A stretch of DNA of 64,000 bases from Holothuria scabra (Eukaryota; Echinodermata; Holothuroidea; Aspidochirotida; Holothuriidae), in the NCBI GenBank assembly GCA_037179385.1, contig CM074193.1, forward strand, positions 6,655,547 to 6,719,546, given 5' to 3'. This document shows positions 1-12,688 of the stretch, piece by piece (position 1 is the stretch's first letter; each line of letters begins with the position of its first letter). Under the pieces are notes generated by a model. It searched no databases. It saw only the letters and a list, made by a program, of their open reading frames with translations, and was not told the origin of the DNA. Both the position numbers and the translations under genes were made by a program.

Positions 1-397
1 GAATATTTTCTCTACTCCCAAAGAGCTACCATTTCTGATGGAGCTCCATTGTCATTTCATTATGCTACCTCTACTCAAATGCTGTAAGCAATTCAATGCC
101 AGGTGTGTTTATTGCTTGTGCAGGTATACACCTGTGCATGTATGATGGCTGTCTCCATGGCAACTGATTATATGCAAACATGGCAATATCCTATGAGAAA
201 AAACATATACTACTTGGCTAACCTGCCTTTTAGCAACCTGTCAATTATCAGATGCTGCAAACTTGACAGGGACTTGTGGCAGGTAAGTGGGGATTACAAA
301 GTGCTAATAGGAGGTAAGGAAGGGTGATGTAGATTTTGCAGTTTGCTTTTACAGCCTTCTACCATCTCTTGCTGCCATATTATGTGATTCTACTCAT

Positions 398-446
398 TGG
401 TAATGGAGTAGGGAGAAATCCAGTGTTCCACAACTGGAAAAGCTGA
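398..446 (+). repeat. Possible short SINE family A fragment
   Basis: GGTAATGGAGTAGGGAGAAA and CACAACTGGAAAAGCTGAG resemble the GCAATGGAGTAGGG...CAACTGGAAAAA section of the family body. Too short to be certain. Confidence 0.3.
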
Positions 447-1664
447 GGGGCTGTGAGCACAATTAAACCAGAAGGTTATCAGTTAATGCATAAAACTACA
501 ACAAATCAAATCTAGTCCAATTCTTTATTAATTCAACACCCACAGACTTCTGTAAGATCAAATTTAGGCTTTAATACCTAAATTGCCTCCCAGCTGCCTC
601 TGTCATGATTTAATGACCAAAGAATTTGCAACATTGCATACAAAATAAGGACATGAAGGGAGGAACAATAGCATAGTTTTGCTTTTTGTTTGTTATATTT
701 GACTTTAATTCGCAAAATCTGCTTTCCATGAAAAGACCCCTTGGAGAAATGTACCATCTTAAATGCTGATATGTGGACCTTTGACCTGGTTTTCAGCAGA
801 ATGTTCACACTGGAGTTTGCAATTCCAGCACAGTTGCAAAGATGTATACCAAGCTTGTTTAAACAAATTTGTGGTAATATGTACGGCTTCTTTTTGCAGG
901 CCATACTTTGAGCTTTTTTGGGGAAAGATGATCAGTTAAGGAGGTACTTGTTCCAGGCAAGAAATGGAACTGGCCAAAGGTTGCAGGAGACAAACATTAC
1001 ATGCATTGTTGCAAAATTTCTGTCAAAATAAGGCAGTTTTTGACATGGTGGCACTGAACCACTTGAGCAATTCCAAACTTTCACACAAAAGACATAGTGG
1101 GCAGCCATATTGGCAAGCCTAAATGTGCATGTATGGTGACAACAATCTGTGCTTAGAACAACACGCTATCCTCTCTTCAACAAGTTTTATGTCCACAACA
1201 CATTAGTACCCATCTACTACAGTAAATAAGGAAAATCATTCAATAAGTCCATTATGTCACCAGTATGAAACTTGATCATACCAAGGGGTACATAGAAATG
1301 TTTCTTAAAACCAGTGACAATGTCACATGCTGTTTGCTCTATGTCTAAACATTGTTTGAACTTTCCATTCCTGGCAGTGGGAAGATATATCCAACGTAAT
1401 AAATTTTTCCTGTTCATAGTGTAAGGGACTTTCTTATATTAGATAAAAGGAAATTCCCTCTAATTAGGGATCCTTTACACAATATTATAAAGTCAGTTTG
1501 AATTCTTCTTCAGTATCATCAGCAATGTCCTCAGTAATGCATACTTCCTCAGTTTAAAGATAAAAGTCTATTTCCCTAGGAACTTGGAAATGTCAGGTTT
1601 GAGTCTGGAGGTGTCATTAAAGTGGGATACCTTTCCTATATGTCAGCAAAAGGACATCCTGCAC

Positions 1665-1713
1665 TAGATGACAATTAATCCAAACCTTCCTAGAATGGAT
1701 GACAATTAATCCA
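1665..1713 (+). repeat. Short direct repeat GATGACAATTAATCCA
   Basis: Two exact copies of the 16-mer about 31 bp apart, in non-coding sequence. Confidence 0.7.
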
Positions 1714-2090
1714 TTTGATTTTCCTGTGTAACAGATAGCATGAAATATCAAGTTTGGAAATGACTCTCCAAATAGCCCCATCAATGAAATTTGGCTTTGA
1801 CACAATTTCTAGAGGTGAGATGACATTGGGTTTGCATGTAAAGGATGAACGGTACCCCATATCCATGGCTGGAAAAAATGTTTATTTCCCTGCAAGCAAG
1901 TCAAATTCCCACATTTTCACATGAGATTCTATAGAGAACAAACCAAATTTCCTTCCAAGTTCCCAAATTTCCCTCAAAATAGCATGCTTTCACAACAAAG
2001 AAGCTTCCCCAAGTTTTTTTCCATGTGTACCTACCCCCATTCCCTGTAAATGTTCTCCAACAATTTGTTCAAAAGGCATTACAAGTTACT

Positions 2091-2322
2091 GTTGTTAGTT
2101 GGGAGTTTTAAGGCCCAATTTCCAAACTACTGTTTCCAGTCTGGCTGGCCACTGTTTTTTTTCCAGTGGTTGCTCACTGGCTTGTTTCCCTACTCCATTG
2201 CTTATGCTGAGCATCACACACAATGGCAGTAGGTTCCATCTTTAGTCTTTGCTATGACTCAACCTGGGGATTGCACCCTTGCTGAGAGGCATGTGCTCTA
2301 CCGCTAGACCAACCGCACACAG
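2091..2322 (-). repeat. tRNA-derived SINE (family A), nearly full length
   Basis: Read on the minus strand, it starts with a tRNA-like head: A-box region TGGTCTAGCGGTAGAGCA (2294-2311) and a B-box-like GGTTGAGTC (about 2255-2263). A body follows with CCTACTGCCATTGTG, CTCAGCATAAGCAATGGAGT and an end like AAAACTCCCAACTAAC. The body recurs at 19196, 21615, 23802, 25701 and 36825. The head marks it as a Pol III retroposon, not a working tRNA gene. Confidence 0.75.
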
Positions 2323-4564
2323 TCATTGTAGGTCAGTGCCAAATGTTTTTGTTGGAGGATGCCCACTGGATTAAAAGTTTACTAAACTCGAGAGCCTAAA
2401 TAACCAATGGGTAGGGGAATGAAACCTTAGGGCAGCCTCAAACCTCCAACAGCTAGAAACCCCTGATCCCTTAAATGGGGGAAGCCTAACTCACACAACA
2501 AAGAGAGCCTCACCCCCACATGATGAATCTCCCATGAACCCAAAAGGGAGGGGGAGCCCAGCACTTTTCTAGGGATGAAGCACCTAGTAGGTGAGACTAA
2601 ATGGGAGCTAGATGCAGGCAGCAACACAATGGGGGGCATGCCTACCTAATCACAGAACTGATTCCTACACAAATATAAGGGGAAATCAAACCATGTGGAG
2701 CTATAGCTTGAAACAAAACACTCAGAAAAAGCAAGAATGCTTATCACATCTGTGCTTTTGGATTTCCCTTTTTCCTTGACTTTCTCAGGACCCACCCCTG
2801 CATGCTGGAAAACCATAATGATTGGAAAGGTATCCAAATGTCGAACCATTTAAGCCGTTTGGATTGCAGTAAAAAAGTTGATTTTCTTACCTCAGTAATC
2901 TATTGTTCAACTGAGGTATATTACATTTCCAAACCTTCTGCTGGGAGGTCTATTATTACCACTTCACCGAGCTTCTAGTCCACTTAGGTTGCAAAAAATT
3001 ACAGTTCTTTGGGCAGGATTGTAATCAAAAGCCCCTCTATGAGCTCTGCACACCGTGAGTAGGGTTTCTTGACTTGGATTAAATGTCTCTCCATGGAGTA
3101 TTACTGTCTGTCAATCATCAAATTATGTAATTGGGCAAGGAAGGAAATCAAATGTATTTTTTTTACCGCAACCATTTCGTCATGTGGGCCAAACAAAAAT
3201 GAAGGATTTCTGCAGGTAAGTAGGATTACATAATGTAAATATGAGGTGAGGAGGGGCTTTGTAGATGCCTTGATCAGAAATCTGCTCTAGATTTGAGTAA
3301 GGGTTTGAACACCAAAGTATAACAGTTTTGTCCTAACTGGCAGAAGATTCAGGATTATTCCCCTGTATGGTTTGGAGATTTTCTTTAGTGCTTTAAGTTT
3401 GCAACAGGGATCTTCATCCTTAGTGGACCACACCCATTTTTCTCAGCTCCCTGACCCTTTCTAATATTTGCTGCATCTTAATCCCTGCTCTTACTTTGGG
3501 ACTCACAGCACTGGCTGCAAATGGCTTTCTTCAAGTTGGTATATTGTAACATACATAACACAAAATGACAAATAAATGACAATATGTTTGTTTCTCTTTA
3601 AACACCCTCTGTAATTTGACTCTCATCGAATTGGCAACCAATTTCAAACTACACAATTGCTAAAAAGTTGAGAATTTAGAAAAAAAGAATACAAGGAGCA
3701 ACATGACCATAAGTTATCAATACTGGCAAGCCTATCTAACAAAATATATACAGCCAGACACTGGGAATAAATACTTCCAAACATTATACTTCATATGTAC
3801 AGTCTACATTGTACAGCCATCTGCTACTTAAATACAGTAAAAATGTCATCCCTGTGCTGAGAAGATTAAAACATCAGAAAATGCTTTTATTATACTGTTA
3901 GGGCATCTATACCCTCGTCAAAGTAAAAGAAAATCCTTTTAAAGCTTTATAAAACAACAAGACCCTCTTTAGGTCCAACAATCAAAACACTTAAAGAAAA
4001 ATATTTTTTCTGCCCAAGGCATTAAAAATTATGTTTTATGATGCTATAGTTAATTTTACAATGCATGAAGTAGGAAGTTTTGAGAGTCCCAGTTATTTTG
4101 TGGCTGGTAAATAGAATACTGACACTACAGTGACACTTTGCATATACTCCTTTAACATTAAACAAAATGCCAAATTTATTGCTTTAATTCACCCAGCAGA
4201 TGACATGAAAAAAGGCAGTTGATATCCCATTACACTTCCTAAAGATATACCAGGTCAGGTTCAAATTCTGCTAAAATCTACTAATGACCTGTATCAATCA
4301 TCCATTATAAAAATCAATTTCACTTTCTTTCCAATCATTCTAAAATAAAATCTTTATTTTGCAGATAATACAAAAGTACACAACAACATGTTATTTACAA
4401 AAATGTCTCAGACTTCTGACAAATAGCAAGATCAATTCTTCTTACAGCAATCTTTCTTAAAAGCAATATCAAGCTCAATTTTTTTCTCATATTAACAGAT
4501 AAAAATCTATGCTGTCCAATTCCTTTGCAACTATTAAAACTTTTGGGTTTGTCACAGACATAAT

Positions 4565-4725
4565 CCCCTAAACTCCTTGGTTTGGGAGTATGTGAGGGAC
4601 AATACCTACCTCCTATATATCCTTCTATGTATAGCATTTATACCTAAACTTACTGTCTGGTAAACTATTGATAACATGGTTACCGTCCTACACCCTATAA
4701 CTTCCTACTTCATTTTTGCCTTGCG
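4565..4725 (+). repeat. Dispersed repeat family B, copy
   Basis: Starts CCCTAAACTCCTTGGTTTGG, has GGGACAATACCTACCTCC, and ends CCCTATAACTTCCTACTTCA. The same order occurs at 42262-42400; the start-side block recurs at 17241, 46145 and 53661, and a reverse copy lies at 41331-41410. Class unknown. Confidence 0.55.
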
Positions 4726-5211
4726 CAGGAAAGTGAAGTAGGTATTGACAACTCTTCTGCCTAAACACTGACAATATATGAACCCTCTGGAGTAAAACAT
4801 TTGCAGCCAATGCAATAAACAACTCCACATAAACATACAGTTGTCCTTATAAAATGCAAAACATCTTTAAATAACCATATCTAGAGGAAAAATATTTAAG
4901 TAAATGTTTTGTTAATATTTCAAGTAATAAGTGCCTTCTAGACATAAGGGCTATTGCATGAAATTAATCACTGATAGCTGTATTTCCAACATTGAAATAC
5001 ATATTACCATTTTCAATTTGTTACACTTGTGGTAATGCATGCAACACAAGCACCAATGACAAGGAAACTAGTCTTAATTTAGAAAATGCAATATTTGCTT
5101 CCAACTTTAAAGTTTATTTTTAGCAAATGAGAAAGAAAATACCACAAAGTTGTGAGAAAACATCACAGCCTGTATCTTCTATCTCCTGGTAAATGCATCT
5201 GTCATAATCCT

Positions 5212-5321
5212 GGGGGCAGTTCCACAAAGAGTTACACACAGTCTGAAGTTTGATTCACCATACTTAAGCCAACAGTAAATCATACTTACGATCGTGTGTA
5301 ACTCTTTGTGGAATGGGCCCC
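5212..5321. mobile_element. Palindromic foldback MITE, copy 1 (110 bp)
   Basis: Almost the whole element is one inverted repeat: GGGGGCAGTTCCACAAAGAG at the left pairs with CTCTTTGTGGAATGGGCCCC at the right, around a TGATTCACCATACTTAAGCC centre. A second copy of identical length is at 26967-27076. No clear TSD was found, so the superfamily is unresolved. Confidence 0.75.
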
Positions 5322-8300
5322 TGGCCTACACTTACACACACTGTACTGGGGCATGTGCAGTAACTAGCTGGGAAGCTCACTCATTGTTCTGCAAAGTCTA
5401 AATTCATGACACATTTTTTCCTTCTTGTAACTTCAGTCTAGTTGACTTCAGACTCTCCTTCCAACATAGATTGCAGGTCATAAAAAGTCTTTCTTATACA
5501 ACACTTGAAACAAAACTAACCGAACAAGGATATATGTTGAGCACATTTAATACTACTCCAGCAAAACAAGTCCATACTGTGAACCTCATTAAAAAGGCTA
5601 TTTCTGCATAAGGAAATTTTCACTGACTGAAGTGACAAATAAAACTAACATGATACTTTATGGTAATCTAGCTCTTACCATAAAATCAGCTATAAAATCT
5701 TTCTAGAAAGGAAATTTACACACATATCACTCTGATGAAAATGCAGTTGCCATGGATACACTCTAAAGTTGTGAGAGGCAGCATCTTCTCTCTAAAATTA
5801 GCACTGAAGCTTTTCAAGTCAACATCACATAAATATTAAAGTATGGAGTGTGTGAACATAAAGTTATAAATATTTGAATGCACATGTAAAAAGGCAAGAT
5901 CTAAGAAGAACAACAGGTTGGTCCAACCATAGAAATGCTAAGCTTTAGCTGGAAGGAGCACCCTAACAGGAACTTGCGAGTCAAAACATGCTCACCTGTA
6001 GGGTCACATGCCGTGAAAGTTTAGTTATATGGTATGTAGAATGTTTTTATGCACACAAATCAAATGCAATCATACCCAGTACAAGCATATGATGAAGTTG
6101 GGTATGTTGCTGCAAATGAATGCCAGAGAAGCAGAATAATACAAAGTACTGTCAGGATACAAGTTTGGCCTTTGCTTGCACAATCTTACTTTTTTGTGAT
6201 AACTGCATATGCTACAATTATGAAGATTTATATTGTAACTTGTAGGTAACTCGTGATGGCCTTTCAACCAAATGTTAAAGTGTTTGTAGGCATATGTTGA
6301 AACATCCCACTACCATTTATAAAAGACTATTGATCATGATCTAGATTTTGGAGCATACACTGGACTAGAAAAGGGTAAAGGTGCTGCAGAATTACAGGAG
6401 CGCTAACTTAGTTTACCCTAGTCCTAATCTGACTCTAACCCTAACCAAAACCATCATCTGTAAAAGCGAACAGAATTCCTGTTTGACCAGCATTCATTTG
6501 CAGCAATATGTCATCATACCCTAACAAAAAACAGCGGGACAAACGATTGAAAATACTCAGTTGGTTATGCACCCAGAAAGAAGGGTGTACAAAACTAATT
6601 TTAACATTCCTGCAACACTTGACCCTTGCACGTCACCTATTGATCTTTGTGGGAAGCTCGGCAAGCTCCATCCAGCTAAAGCTTAGGATTTCTCTGCATC
6701 CAGTGTCTCTGATTTTTTTAATACTGAATAAGTACCACTTTCATCTATGGGGGAAAAAACTGAAATACCAACAAGCACTAAAAATTTCTCTCACAAAAGG
6801 CACTATTCCTTACTACAAATAAACACACTTGTTCACATATTTTAGAAAGAAAACATTTTTATGTCAAGAGTGAAGAGGATGAAGAAAATTGTAATGTTTT
6901 AAAGGGTGAATATGCATTTTCATTATCAAACTAGAATTTTGCAACCAAAGTATCCAACTTGACTATGTGAAGCAAGCCAAGCTACAAACTACTAATGATT
7001 CTGATTCATATTTGGATATCCTCATCCAAGCTATTTCGGAGTTTGAACCTTTCTTTGGTCAAAACAAGGAAGCTAAAGAAATGGAGCTTTATTTCAGAAA
7101 TAAAACTTCCATTTGGTCTTGACAAAAAAAAAAAAGGAAGCTGGCAGTTTTATTTGGTGAAAACCAGTGGTCTAAGGAGTAAGGACTCAGGCACAATAAA
7201 TATTTCTTTATTAAATAGTAAGTGTCCAGTTAACAGGAGGAAAATAACAAACATTTTTGTGCATAGTTCATGAAACTAAGATGACATTTCCTTAATACAT
7301 GACACTTGAATGAAGAGTTCCACATCAAAACAGCAGTTTTCAGATGATAAATCATGATTTCTCAAAGATCTTTGGCCTAATAATTTTAAGTGTTACATAA
7401 GCTGTCCCAAAGTTTTAAGTCTTACATTTCCCAATACATAATAATTTGTGTTGCTGTTATTCCCAATCACCATGTTTCTATAGTTTTCTTTTAACCAAAT
7501 ATAAAAAGGACTTCCTTCTTGAAGGAATGTTCAATAACCCAATGCTTCCCCTTCCAACATCAATCTTTCCCCCCTCCCCTCTATTAAAATACTATAGTAC
7601 CTGTTAGTGACATCTCTTGATATCTGAACTCTGTACGATAATTGCACAAAGCAAAATAATGTAAGACAGGACTTGAAATGAAGTTCACCGATTTCCTGCA
7701 CATGGAAGCATTGATTAGAACAAATTACAAAGCTGTGAGTCCTCACTTTGAACCTGCCTCTACAGGGAGGGTAAATAGACTACTGGGAAATATTGATGTC
7801 ATTGAATTAATGTCACAACCTCTTTGCAGGATAACACAACACATGAAACTCAGGAAAAAAGCTCCCTATCAGGAATAACTGAATTAGACAGGTTAGTGAC
7901 CAACAAGGTATCATGTGATTAACACATAGGTACACTATTGACAGAAAGATCTAAACCCTGACCTATACCCTAATGTGGTTTCTTCTCATCTTTCATCATA
8001 TCTGACGTAAAATCTACAGGTTATTTCATGTTCCCCTATGAATATATATTAGTACGGTATCAAACTTGCAAATTATTTCTCTTACTTTAGAGGCTCACTT
8101 CACCCCTTTAATCTAGCTGTGATATTAGGTTTCAAACTTCCTCTTGTGCCTTCTACCTGTCGTTGGCATCAGTGCAACAATTTTCAGATCCAAGATCACA
8201 AAATAAATGAAATATTTATCAGACATGACAACAGTAGCAGAGTTAATGGTTTGTAAGAGAATTCTTGTTCACATCACAATTCTTACACTAAGTCACATCC

Positions 8301-10198
8301 AGTGAGAGAGAATTACACACACATTTGAAGCATTTAAAATAAGCAGAGACAGGAGTAATGTATGATGACAAATATGACATGGAAAAATAACCATTTTTCA
8401 ATTCCAGCCTCCCCCTGCCTTTCCATATCAAATGTATTCCCTTTCAGCTTGCCTCCAAGTTGGGATATCATTTAACCTTCCCAGCTATGCATAATTTGGA
8501 AAATCTGCTACTGCCATCATCATTTAAAAGGCATAATATACTGTTATATATTCACATTCTTTTCATGATTTTCACAAGAACAGTAAGTTTACAAAACAGT
8601 TTCAAAGTGGAGTATATCATACCTGTAAAGAATGGAACATGGCTTAACAATGATCTTTGGGTAATACTTCATTGAAGATTTAGCCAATCAGAGGGGATTT
8701 GTTTGATAACAAGGAGGTAGGGGAGGGGGATAAAGAGACAGAACCCTTGAAATTAAACTTTTCCACTTGAAAAAGAGAAAGTCAGTGGGCACATCTCCAA
8801 AAAGTACAAGATATATAGTCCCTCTATTTCCTACTGATACAACCTCCCCCCTCCCCCTCCCACAACCCTCTCATAAGGATTTTCACTGATGTTGGTAATC
8901 CAAGTCAGAATTATAAAAGCAAGAGACCTAACTAATTGGGTGAAAAGATCATCTGGGGGTCTGCCAATCAGTAGGAAAACTATTTACAGTGGCAGTATTA
9001 TGATATTCTACATGTGAAAAACTATTTAATGGCAGTAGTAAAATTTTGAACTGGGAAGGAATATTTAAAACTGTTAAAATGTGCCATAAAATTCTAGAAT
9101 GGACATTTTCAGGGTACCTCTTAGAAAACTGGAAAAATTTGTATGCACATAGTAAAATGTTGTGGGTAGCTTTCATGTATGCAATATTTAAAAAATATAA
9201 TTTCAATATGCTGCCAGCCTTTTAAAGGGCTTTCAATGCAAAGTGTTTTTCAAACTTTGTGAAACATGGAAAACTTCATTTTTATATTGCAGATTTGAAT
9301 TCAAAAACTTGGGGTGATAAAAATTTAATTTTGATTTTTCGAGAAAAAAAATGAAGGGCAGTGAAGATGACAGAGTTAAGGGAGGACCATACTTTAATAG
9401 TCAAGGCTGAATAAGCAGTTTAAATAAGTCTTTTCAGGACTTTAAGGATCTGAAGATGTTTTTTTTTTTTTTTTAAAAAATGCACACATAATTTTTTTCA
9501 TTGGCCATCAAGCATTCATGGCTTCTTGTGTGCTTGTAATTGTCAGGACTACAATTAACATTTACATATGAATACACAAGATACAACACAAAACTGCAGA
9601 AAACAGGACCCCCAAATGTTAAACATTAAACATGTTGAACAGTCAGTATGTCAATTTGTTCAATATACAGACCACAATGATCACGTGTGCTGACATGCCA
9701 CTGAAGGTTCACACAAAGACTGCAAGCAGTCTCTCTCACTCCTAGCATAAAAGGAACCTCTAATATAGACATTCAGAGACATTCAAAAACACAGACAGCA
9801 TTGTGTGTGGTGTGCTTGCTTTTTTGTGCATAGGGAGAGACACAATTACCTTCAGGTAATGTGAAATTTGGTTCCTTTCTACAACTTCACTTATGTAGTT
9901 CCTTCCCCTCTCAGCCCACTAATGTGTGGAGCAAAGACTGTAGGGATTTACTTTTGCCCACTACCCCCCCCCCCAAAAAAAAAATGTATATATATTGACT
10001 CATACCACTTACATGTAAAGTAAATGAACTAATCAACTGTAACATGCACCCTCTGATCCCCTGGACAGTGATGACTCCAACGTCCGTCTTGTTTGTCCTA
10101 GTTGTGATGCAGGTATTGGGTCAAAGTTCTCCGCATGATGCATGTAGACACAGGAGCTGCATAGGTGCATCATATACTACAGTAAATGTCCATCAAAG

Positions 10199-10204
10199 TT
10201 TATT
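10199..10204 (-). promoter_or_regulatory. Candidate poly(A) signal AATAAA of the NHS-like gene
   Basis: Plus-strand TTTATT reads AATAAA on the gene strand, about 550 nt after the stop codon at 10755. Other AATAAA-like sites occur farther downstream (for example near 7206), so the true 3' end is uncertain. Confidence 0.3.
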
Positions 10205-10754
10205 AAATGTTGTATCAATTGCTTGATGGAGAGGTATGTCAATGCACAACAAGTTTCATGCTACTGACAAATATTGACTGAACTTGCCTAGGGGTTGAAG
10301 ATGCATCTTGAAACTAATAAGTGCATAATAACTAACCATTAGACCATCCTTACCCAATAGCCATGCATTACTGAAATAAAATATTCAATTTACTCTGCCC
10401 TTACACAATGATATCTGTACCTCTGTGGTAACTGTTCATATGTTTTTACCCATCAATTATAATTAGCCAACAGTGATGTTTGCACGGTTTCCTTTGGTCC
10501 AATGATAGTTGGCAGTTTAGCAAAGTATGTTTTAGTTTTCAATTTTTGAACAGACCACTTTTGCAATTTCTTCAATAAGACTAAAGTAGCAAGTGAATGA
10601 AGCTTTTACTGTTACAAACATTACTCACAAGGAGGCTCATTCCCACGGGATAAAATAATTTAAAAATATTGCAATTGAGAATTTTGGTGACAGCCTATGA
10701 ATACATTGGCACGGAATAAAATTCAACATCTTGCATGAAATGCTTGGTGTGTAG

Positions 10755-12688
10755 TTATGACGAAACAGTTGAATTATCTAGAGGAACCTCATTTTCATTA
10801 TTATTTAACTTTAAAGACTGAAAGAGGGCTTCTAGTTCTTCTTGATCTGATGCCTTACCACTCATAGCATCATCTGTTTTCGTCGTTTCATTTACTGAGT
10901 GATTCATATTATTTTCTTCTTTCATCTGAACACTGCCCTTACTTTTATCCTCCTTTGTTTCACAAGCCTCTGATTCCTCCCTATCCATTAATTCTTCATT
11001 TTCCTTAGTAAACTGCACAAGTTCAGCTAACAAGGCATCAAGTTCATCAGGTTTGCCTAGATTTTTCTCTTTTGTCACTTTTTCACCTTTCACCTCATCT
11101 GATGCTTTGGCCTCCATTTCAGGAGTTGACTCAATTTGCGAGGATGAAATAGAAATCACTTCCACTTTATTTTTGGGAGGTTCTTCAACATCCTTAATTG
11201 CCGTCACTGTGACCACCTTAAACTGCTTCTCTTCTTCAGGCGTTATAATTTCATCATCTTCATCCTCATAATCCTCATCAGTTGTTGCAATGGGTGCAGC
11301 TTTGTCGTTTAAAACAGAACCCCTATACAGCAGTTCTGCACTAGTTGGCCCTTTCACATCCCCTGTGACGTGTTGGAGGCTACTTGAAACCTGGGTCCCT
11401 GAAGACATTCCAAGTTCACTTTCAAGGGCCACAAATCCATCCCTCCTTGTGACAGGCCTTCCAGACATATGACACATTTTCACAGGTTTGTTATCAATGT
11501 GTACATATTTGGAAAAGGATATCCGACGTGTTGGCAGAGTACTTGGGGGTGTGTCCTCCTTAGGGGGGTTTACTACCTCCTCAAATGGGTCAATATTTAT
11601 CTTTCTTTTAGAAGCTTCTATTTTTGCCATCAGTTCTTTTGTATCATCTTTCTTTACATCTTTCACTTTCTTTTTTAATATTGATGACTTAGGTTTTAAA
11701 GTTGGGTCAAATTTGTAGTCAATGTATGGGTATATTTCTATTGGAGTTTTGTTGGGCGAGCTATCAAAGTCATCACTTTCAGAAGAAGACTCTTCTTCAA
11801 GAGGTAGGAATGAAGGCCTCTCTAACATTTCAGAACTGATATCAGCAGGCTCCTTATCTTTCCTCATTTCTTCCATTTGTTTAGCTGCTTCAATAATAGC
11901 TTTGTCTGGGTCTAGCTTTCCTTCCTGTACGTTCTCCTTATAAGTTTCTCTAAATGAGACTTGTCCCTTGTCTACCTGCAGCATCAGCATGTTAGGAGAT
12001 TTAGGTCCACTATTTAGACTACTTCCTGAGTTCCTGGAGTTTCTCAACATTTGTAAAATTTCAGCCCTCTCTTCATGGGACATGGCATTCACTTTCATGT
12101 CACCTTGATTTAAAGAAGAACTATTTGGGGCATTCACAGTCTTGCCATTATAAAGTAACTTGTGAGATCCATTTGATGAAGATGCAGCAGATGGCGCCAC
12201 CCTTACAACATCATGGTGAAGCAAACCATCTCCCTTAGGCCCAACCTGTTTAATATTAGTTTTCCTTTTCATGGTATTGTAGTTGTCAGGGTACAGACCC
12301 AGAGGGGACCGTGGAGTACCACCTGGTGATAGGGGGCCATCTTCCTCCTCCTTCTGTGATACCCTCGGAGGAAGGTTCATGCTGCTAGCAGATGGGAACA
12401 TACCAAAGAAAATGTTTTGCTGTTGGTTGTTTGGAGGTGGAGTCTTCCCTTTCCTCAGATTCTGTGAATCAAATGTTGTCACTTTACCCTCTGATGACCT
12501 GCCTTCGTTGAAAAAGAGGGTGTACATCTTTGGATGGGTAGGACTCTGCATTGGTTCGGGGAGGGTGTAACTGCTTTCACTAATGTCAGATGCATTATCT
12601 GCCAATGATGCTGTGATGCTCAGGTTATCATCTGATATGTTAGTTGGTGTCAAGCTGGAGCTAGATGATGTGGAGACCACACTCTCAG
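10755..12688 (-). CDS. NHS-like: NHS/NHSL-family gene, C-terminal coding exon with stop
   Basis: Terminal coding exon, 1,934 nt. The acceptor TTTCTTTCTTTCTTTTCAG precedes 12688. Two bases complete the Ala codon (gct) from the previous exon, then 643 residues (about 680-1322) run to a TAA at 10757-10755. It is continuously open, low in hydrophobic residues, rich in Ser and acidic residues (for example EDEDDE and EEESSSESDDFDSS), and has basic patches (ILKKKVKDVKK). Order, phase and strand make it the continuation of the NHS-family gene, but unlike the upstream exons I recognise no family block here. The TTEDLF...HRSKRK motif near the vertebrate C terminus was not seen. Visible short motifs are RRISF at 11514-11528 and two LD-like helices at 11016-11042 and 10809-10835. 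It ends STVSS, which is not a standard PDZ ligand. Confidence 0.9.
10809..10835 (-). other. Second LD-like motif, near the C terminus
   Basis: Codes for LEALFQSLK followed by Leu (about residues 1297-1305), in the context EELEALFQSLKLNNN. It matches the LD pattern except at the last position, where Lys precedes Leu. It lies 69 residues after the first LD motif and 18 residues before the stop. Its resemblance to the first motif (ELxALxxxL) suggests a duplicated short linear motif. Confidence 0.45.
11016..11042 (-). other. Paxillin-like LD motif in NHS-like C terminus
   Basis: Codes for LDALLAELV (about residues 1228-1236) in the context DELDALLAELVQFTKENEEL. It fits the LD consensus (hydrophobic, D/E, x, two hydrophobics, x, x, L, hydrophobic) at every position and closely resembles paxillin LD1 (LDALLADLE). 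LD motifs of paxillin-family proteins form amphipathic helices that bind FAK/GIT FAT domains, vinculin and parvins. Binding here is inference. Confidence 0.6.
11514..11528 (-). other. RVxF-type (protein phosphatase 1 docking) motif candidate
   Basis: Codes for RRISF within PTRRISFSKYV (RISF at about residues 1067-1070). It fits the [RK]-x(0,1)-[VI]-x-[FW] PP1 docking pattern, with an embedded basophilic kinase site (RRIS) that could switch it. The pattern is short and common in disordered proteins, so this is a candidate only. Confidence 0.25.

Larger units (their letters stand above)
1..10754. other. 3' flank and 3' UTR of NHS-like gene; no other gene recognised
   Basis: AT-rich sequence with only short chance ORFs. 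It contains a tRNA-derived SINE (2091-2322), a palindromic MITE (5212-5321), a dispersed repeat (4565-4725) and homopolymer runs (9461-9474 T; 9965-9984 C then A). The part nearest 10755 should be 3' UTR, ending perhaps near 10.18 kb. Confidence 0.6.

Noticed and set aside
2254..2322. tRNA gene (minus strand)
   Set aside because: A and B boxes are present but the cloverleaf stems do not close and a SINE body follows directly. Called a SINE head.
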